64,000 bases of DNA from an uncultured Dorea sp. (lineage in GTDB: Bacteria > Bacillota > Clostridia > Lachnospirales > Lachnospiraceae), in the NCBI GenBank assembly GCA_910580235.1, contig CAJTVU010000006.1, positions 139,367 to 203,366 on the forward strand, given 5' to 3'. Under the pieces are notes generated by a model. It was not told where the DNA came from, did not search any database, and saw nothing but the letters and a program-made list of their open reading frames with translations. Shown piece after piece: positions 61,386 through 64,000 of this stretch. Position numbers and translations under genes: made by a program. Within the stretch, counting starts at the first letter, position 1; the number at the start of each line of letters is the position of its first letter.

Positions 61386-61898
61386 ATGCTAGATAGAAAG
61401 GTAGCACAATTATTGAGCCAACAGGTGAATAAAGAGTTTTACTCTGCCTATTTGTACTTGGATTTTTCAAATTACTATTATGGGGAGGGACTGGATGGAT
61501 TTGGAAGCTGGTATAAGATCCAGGCGCAGGAAGAGAGGGATCATGCGATGCTTTTCATGCAGTATTTACAGAACAATGGCGAGAAAGTCGTGCTGGAGGC
61601 CATCGATAAGCCGTCGGCCGCCCTTGACAGCGCGAAGGCAGTCCTTGCAGAGGCTTTAGAACATGAGAGGTACGTGACTGGGCTTATCCATGAGATCTAC
61701 GACGCGGCCTATGGCGTTAAAGATTTCCGTACTATGCAGTTCCTGGACTGGTTCGTGAAAGAGCAGGGCGAGGAGGAGACGAACGCGGAAGGGCTTATTA
61801 AGAAGTTCGAGCTGTTCGGGGACGATCCGAAGAGCCTGTATATGCTGGACAATGAGATGGCAGGGCGTACATATGCCGCACCGTCCCTGACGCTGTAA
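61386..61898 (+). CDS. Ferritin
   Basis: 170 residues from the ATG after GGAGGGAT. Ferroxidase-centre residues occur in NKEFYSAYLYLDFSNYYY, QAQEERDHAMLFMQYL and FVKEQGEEE. The length and non-heme type match bacterial FtnA. It stores iron as a mineral in a 24-mer and limits Fenton damage. It stands as a single gene. Confidence 0.95.
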   Translation: MLDRKVAQLLSQQVNKEFYSAYLYLDFSNYYYGEGLDGFGSWYKIQAQEERDHAMLFMQYLQNNGEKVVLEAIDKPSAALDSAKAVLAEALEHERYVTGLIHEIYDAAYGVKDFRTMQFLDWFVKEQGEEETNAEGLIKKFELFGDDPKSLYMLDNEMAGRTYAAPSLTL

Positions 61899-62033
61899 CC
61901 AGGGAAAAGAAAAAGAAATTTATAAGGATCATGTGGAAAGCCGGAGCAGAGATGTCCCGGCTTTCCATGTCCCTGGAATTGTGATAGAATGAAGGAGCAG
62001 AGCGATAAATATGAATTTATAGGAGGCAGTTCG

Positions 62034-62447
62034 ATGAGCAAGAGACCCATATTCAGCCCGGGTTCCTTTTTTCACGGAACAAAGGCAGATTTAAATGTAG
62101 GTGATATGCTGATTACCGGAGTAAAAAAGAATTATAGCGACGATCGAAAATCCCAATATGTTTACTTTGCCGGAACACTGGATGCGGCCATTTGGGGTGC
62201 GGAGCTGGCGGAAGGCGATGGTGCGGAGCGAATTTATGTAGTAGAACCAACCGGAGGATTTGAAGATGATCCCAACCTCACCGACAAGAAATTTCCTGGC
62301 AATCCGACCAAATCTTATCGGTCGAAACAGCCGCTGAAAATCATTGCAGAAGTAATAAAATGGCAGAGGCATGACCCGGCGGTCTTACATGCGATGGTGG
62401 AGAATTTAAAGAAGCTGGAAGCACAAGGGATTCGGGCGATTGATTAG
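62034..62447 (+). CDS. NAD+:rifampin ADP-ribosyltransferase (Arr) family protein
   Basis: 137 residues from the ATG after AGGAGGC. Diagnostic Arr segments are FFHGTKADLNVGDML, VYFAGTLDAAIWGAELAEG, YVVEPTGGFEDDPNLTDKKF and GNPTKSYRSKQPL, including the family's His, Tyr and acidic positions. Arr enzymes inactivate rifamycins by ADP-ribosylation, but family members in gut Firmicutes also occur where no resistance is known, so the phenotype is unproven. It follows a spacer of about 135 bases after ferritin. Confidence 0.9.
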   Translation: MSKRPIFSPGSFFHGTKADLNVGDMLITGVKKNYSDDRKSQYVYFAGTLDAAIWGAELAEGDGAERIYVVEPTGGFEDDPNLTDKKFPGNPTKSYRSKQPLKIIAEVIKWQRHDPAVLHAMVENLKKLEAQGIRAID

Positions 62448-62531
62448 CTGGCATATTGAGAGCATTCTAACTGCTGGGAAGATGGCTGTTGTATGGAGTG
62501 TTTTAGAATATTTGCAGAAAGGGAAAAAGTT

Positions 62532-62933
62532 ATGTGGAAATGTCCAAAATGCGAAAGAGACTTCAAGAAAATGAATCAGCCTCATTATTGTGGAAAGAAA
62601 CCGTCTTCGATAGATGAATATATAGAAATGCAGGATGTGGAGATTAGGACACACCTTATCCAAGTAAGAAATGCGATTCGCGAAGCAATACCAGAGGCAC
62701 AGGAACGTATCTCATGGAGTATGCCTACTTATTGGAAAAACTGTAATTTGATTCAGTTTGCAGCAAATAAGAATCATTTGGGGCTATACCCAGGTCCGAA
62801 GGCAGTGGAATATTTTTCGGATCAGCTTGCAGAGTATAAATTCAGCAAAGGTTCTATTCAGTTGCCATATAAAAAGGGAATGCCGATTGAGCTGATAAAG
62901 AGAGTAGCTTTATGGTGTTACCCAAATAAGTAA
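62532..62933 (+). CDS. DUF1801-family small protein
   Basis: 133 residues from the ATG after AGAAAGGG. A short N-terminal CPKCERDF zinc-like pair leads into the DUF1801 core: YIEMQDVEIRTHLIQVRNAI, IPEAQERISWSMPTYWK and GLYPGPKAVEYF. Related proteins (Fra/YdhG types) were linked to iron delivery or surfactant-like fold roles. Beyond that the function is unknown. It begins about 85 bases after the Arr gene. Confidence 0.85.
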   Translation: MWKCPKCERDFKKMNQPHYCGKKPSSIDEYIEMQDVEIRTHLIQVRNAIREAIPEAQERISWSMPTYWKNCNLIQFAANKNHLGLYPGPKAVEYFSDQLAEYKFSKGSIQLPYKKGMPIELIKRVALWCYPNK

Positions 62934-62966
62934 TCAACAATAAATCGAGATTTGAGGAGGCAGCGT

Positions 62967-63782
62967 ATGGAAGAGGTAAAGCGAAAAGGCGCCAGAACGA
63001 CAAAGGATATTCCGCCGGATATTCTGGAAAAGCTAAACCATGGCGAGATAGAGACCGCAAATATTGTAGAATGGTTTGCGATTGACAGACGGCAATTACT
63101 TTCCATTGTGCTGCTGCAAAACAAGAGAGAAATGTATTTGGGGCCTATTCTAGGACACATCGATCAACTGAAAAAGCAGACGTCTAACACTATAAGCGAA
63201 GCGATTGGAGAGGGGCTTTTTTTGCAGGCTGACAAGCATTGCGACGAGGAATGTTTAAAAATAATCGCAAGCCACGCTTCCGATCTGGTCCGCAGTTGGG
63301 GATGTTTTATGGTGGGAAAGAATATTTCCTTAAGCCTTAGCCAAATGTTTAAGGAAATAGAAGGTTTTGCAAAGGACAGCCATTTTAACGTCAGGGAAGA
63401 AGCATGGGTAGCAGTCCGGCCCTCGGTCATCGCTAATTTGGAGGAGAGTATCAGTATATTATCAGAGTGGGCATTGGATGAGAATGAATATATCCGGCGT
63501 TTTGCAAGCGAGATTACACGTCCCAGAGGCGTCTGGTGCAAGCACATTGAGGTATTAAAGACAGTTCCTGAACTGGCCTTATCAATTTTAGAACCTTTAA
63601 AATCAGACAAATCAAAATATGTTCGGGATAGTGTCGCAAACTGGCTGAATGATGCAAGCAAGACGCAACCAGAATTTGTTAGAAATCTCTGTGCAAGATG
63701 GCAAGAAGAAAGCAATACGCAGGAGACAAGATATATTATTAAGAAAGCTTTAAGAACGCTTCGTAAATCAGAAGAAGTATGA
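62967..63782 (+). CDS. HEAT-repeat DNA alkylation repair (AlkD-like) family protein
   Basis: 271 residues from the ATG after GAGGAGG. Helical repeats are visible: FNVREEAWVAVRPSVIANLE, ENEYIRRFASEITRPRGVW, DKSKYVRDSVANWLNDAS and ALRTLRKSE. These match the AlkD-like DNA alkylation repair family, in which the repeats hold duplex DNA. The catalytic Trp/Asp context is partly present (RGVWCKH, NWLNDAS), but activity cannot be judged. It starts 33 bases after the DUF1801 gene. Confidence 0.75.
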   Translation: MEEVKRKGARTTKDIPPDILEKLNHGEIETANIVEWFAIDRRQLLSIVLLQNKREMYLGPILGHIDQLKKQTSNTISEAIGEGLFLQADKHCDEECLKIIASHASDLVRSWGCFMVGKNISLSLSQMFKEIEGFAKDSHFNVREEAWVAVRPSVIANLEESISILSEWALDENEYIRRFASEITRPRGVWCKHIEVLKTVPELALSILEPLKSDKSKYVRDSVANWLNDASKTQPEFVRNLCARWQEESNTQETRYIIKKALRTLRKSEEV

Positions 63783-63873
63783 TAGGATGGAAGGAATTCC
63801 CTGGAACAGCGCGGGTTGCTGTTGCTTTTTGGAAGTGCTTCCTGTATAATTATAATATCTGATCTTATTCGGA

Positions 63874-63904
63874 AACAGGGACGGTAAAAATTCATTTTAC
63901 CCGG
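63874..63904. repeat. Decayed GGGACG hairpin, copy 4
   Basis: AAACAGGGACGGTAAAAA mirrors TTTTACCCGG imperfectly around a TTCA loop identical to that of the copy at 29812. It has lost part of one arm. It lies about 90 bases after the AlkD-like gene. Confidence 0.65.
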
Positions 63905-63913
63905 AAAAAAGGA

Positions 63914-63943
63914 TTGACAAGTTATGATCTACCGCAATATACT
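63914..63943 (+). promoter_or_regulatory. Near-consensus sigma-70 promoter ahead of the GACA tract
   Basis: TTGACA (63914-63919), an 18-base spacer and TATACT (63938-63943). The expected start point, near 63950, falls inside the tetranucleotide tract that begins at 63947. The gene it drives lies beyond the window. Confidence 0.75.
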
Positions 63944-63946
63944 TAC

Positions 63947-64000
<54 letters not shown>

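Overview
The window looks like chromosome from an obligately anaerobic, spore-forming Firmicute, most likely a Lachnospiraceae species. The basis is AddAB rather than RecBCD, the PyrK/PyrD pair, an alpha/beta-type spore protein, a ferredoxin-dependent IorAB pair, a PadR/DUF1700/DUF4097/PspC operon and AGGAGG ribosome sites throughout. Most of it (about 23.3-63.8 kb) is moderately G+C-rich housekeeping DNA. The stretch 3.4-23.2 kb is visibly A+T-rich (roughly one third G+C by eye), uses A/T-ending codons and starts beside a decayed IS110-type transposase, so it looks like an acquired island.

Layout. 1-3.4 kb: end of an ABC permease with its ATPase, a Fic protein, a gene remnant, and an Hsp20 gene with a CIRCE operator. 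3.7-4.4 kb: IS110 relic. 4.5-23.2 kb: one long, same-strand, tightly packed 15-gene operon. It encodes a polyprenyl diphosphate synthase, a UbiA prenyltransferase, four radical SAM proteins (two with B12-type N-termini), a TrpD-like phosphoribosyltransferase, three U32-family proteins (one UbiU-like, one UbiV-like), two methyltransferases, and an ABC ATPase paired with a very unusual fusion of a secreted squalene-hopene-cyclase-like domain to a MacB-type permease. A cytosolic cyclase-like toroid ends the operon. Read together, the genes look like an oxygen-independent pathway that builds, prenylates, hydroxylates, methylates and perhaps cyclises and exports a polyprenylated small molecule. I do not recognise this set as a described pathway, and it is the main discovery candidate.

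23.3-34.7 kb: aldo/keto reductase, tmRNA (ssrA), XRE regulator, two-component system, hisH-hisF, uracil-DNA glycosylase, tRNA-Gly(CCC), P1B ATPase, TPR lipoprotein, hflX, and a dapF-like gene whose two catalytic cysteines are both serine. 35-42.4 kb: flavoprotein and addB-addA. 43-45.2 kb: PadR-controlled envelope operon. 45.4-56.3 kb: a papain-like protein, a spore protein, a WecG/TagA enzyme, a PucR/CdaR-type regulator, ftsE-ftsX followed by an EnvC/PcsB-like M23 protein and an S41 protease, then pyrC-pyrF-pyrK-pyrD. 56.3-64 kb: an ECF sigma factor with an FtsX-ectodomain-bearing partner, paaK-iorB-iorA on the minus strand, ferritin, an Arr-type ADP-ribosyltransferase and two small proteins.

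A repeated GGGGACGGGGTAAA hairpin closes several genes, in pyrD's case supplying the stop codon. The window ends in a (GACA)n tract directly downstream of a near-consensus promoter. Gene starts were chosen by ribosome-site spacing. No similarity search was run, and all functional names rest on recognised motifs and family resemblance.
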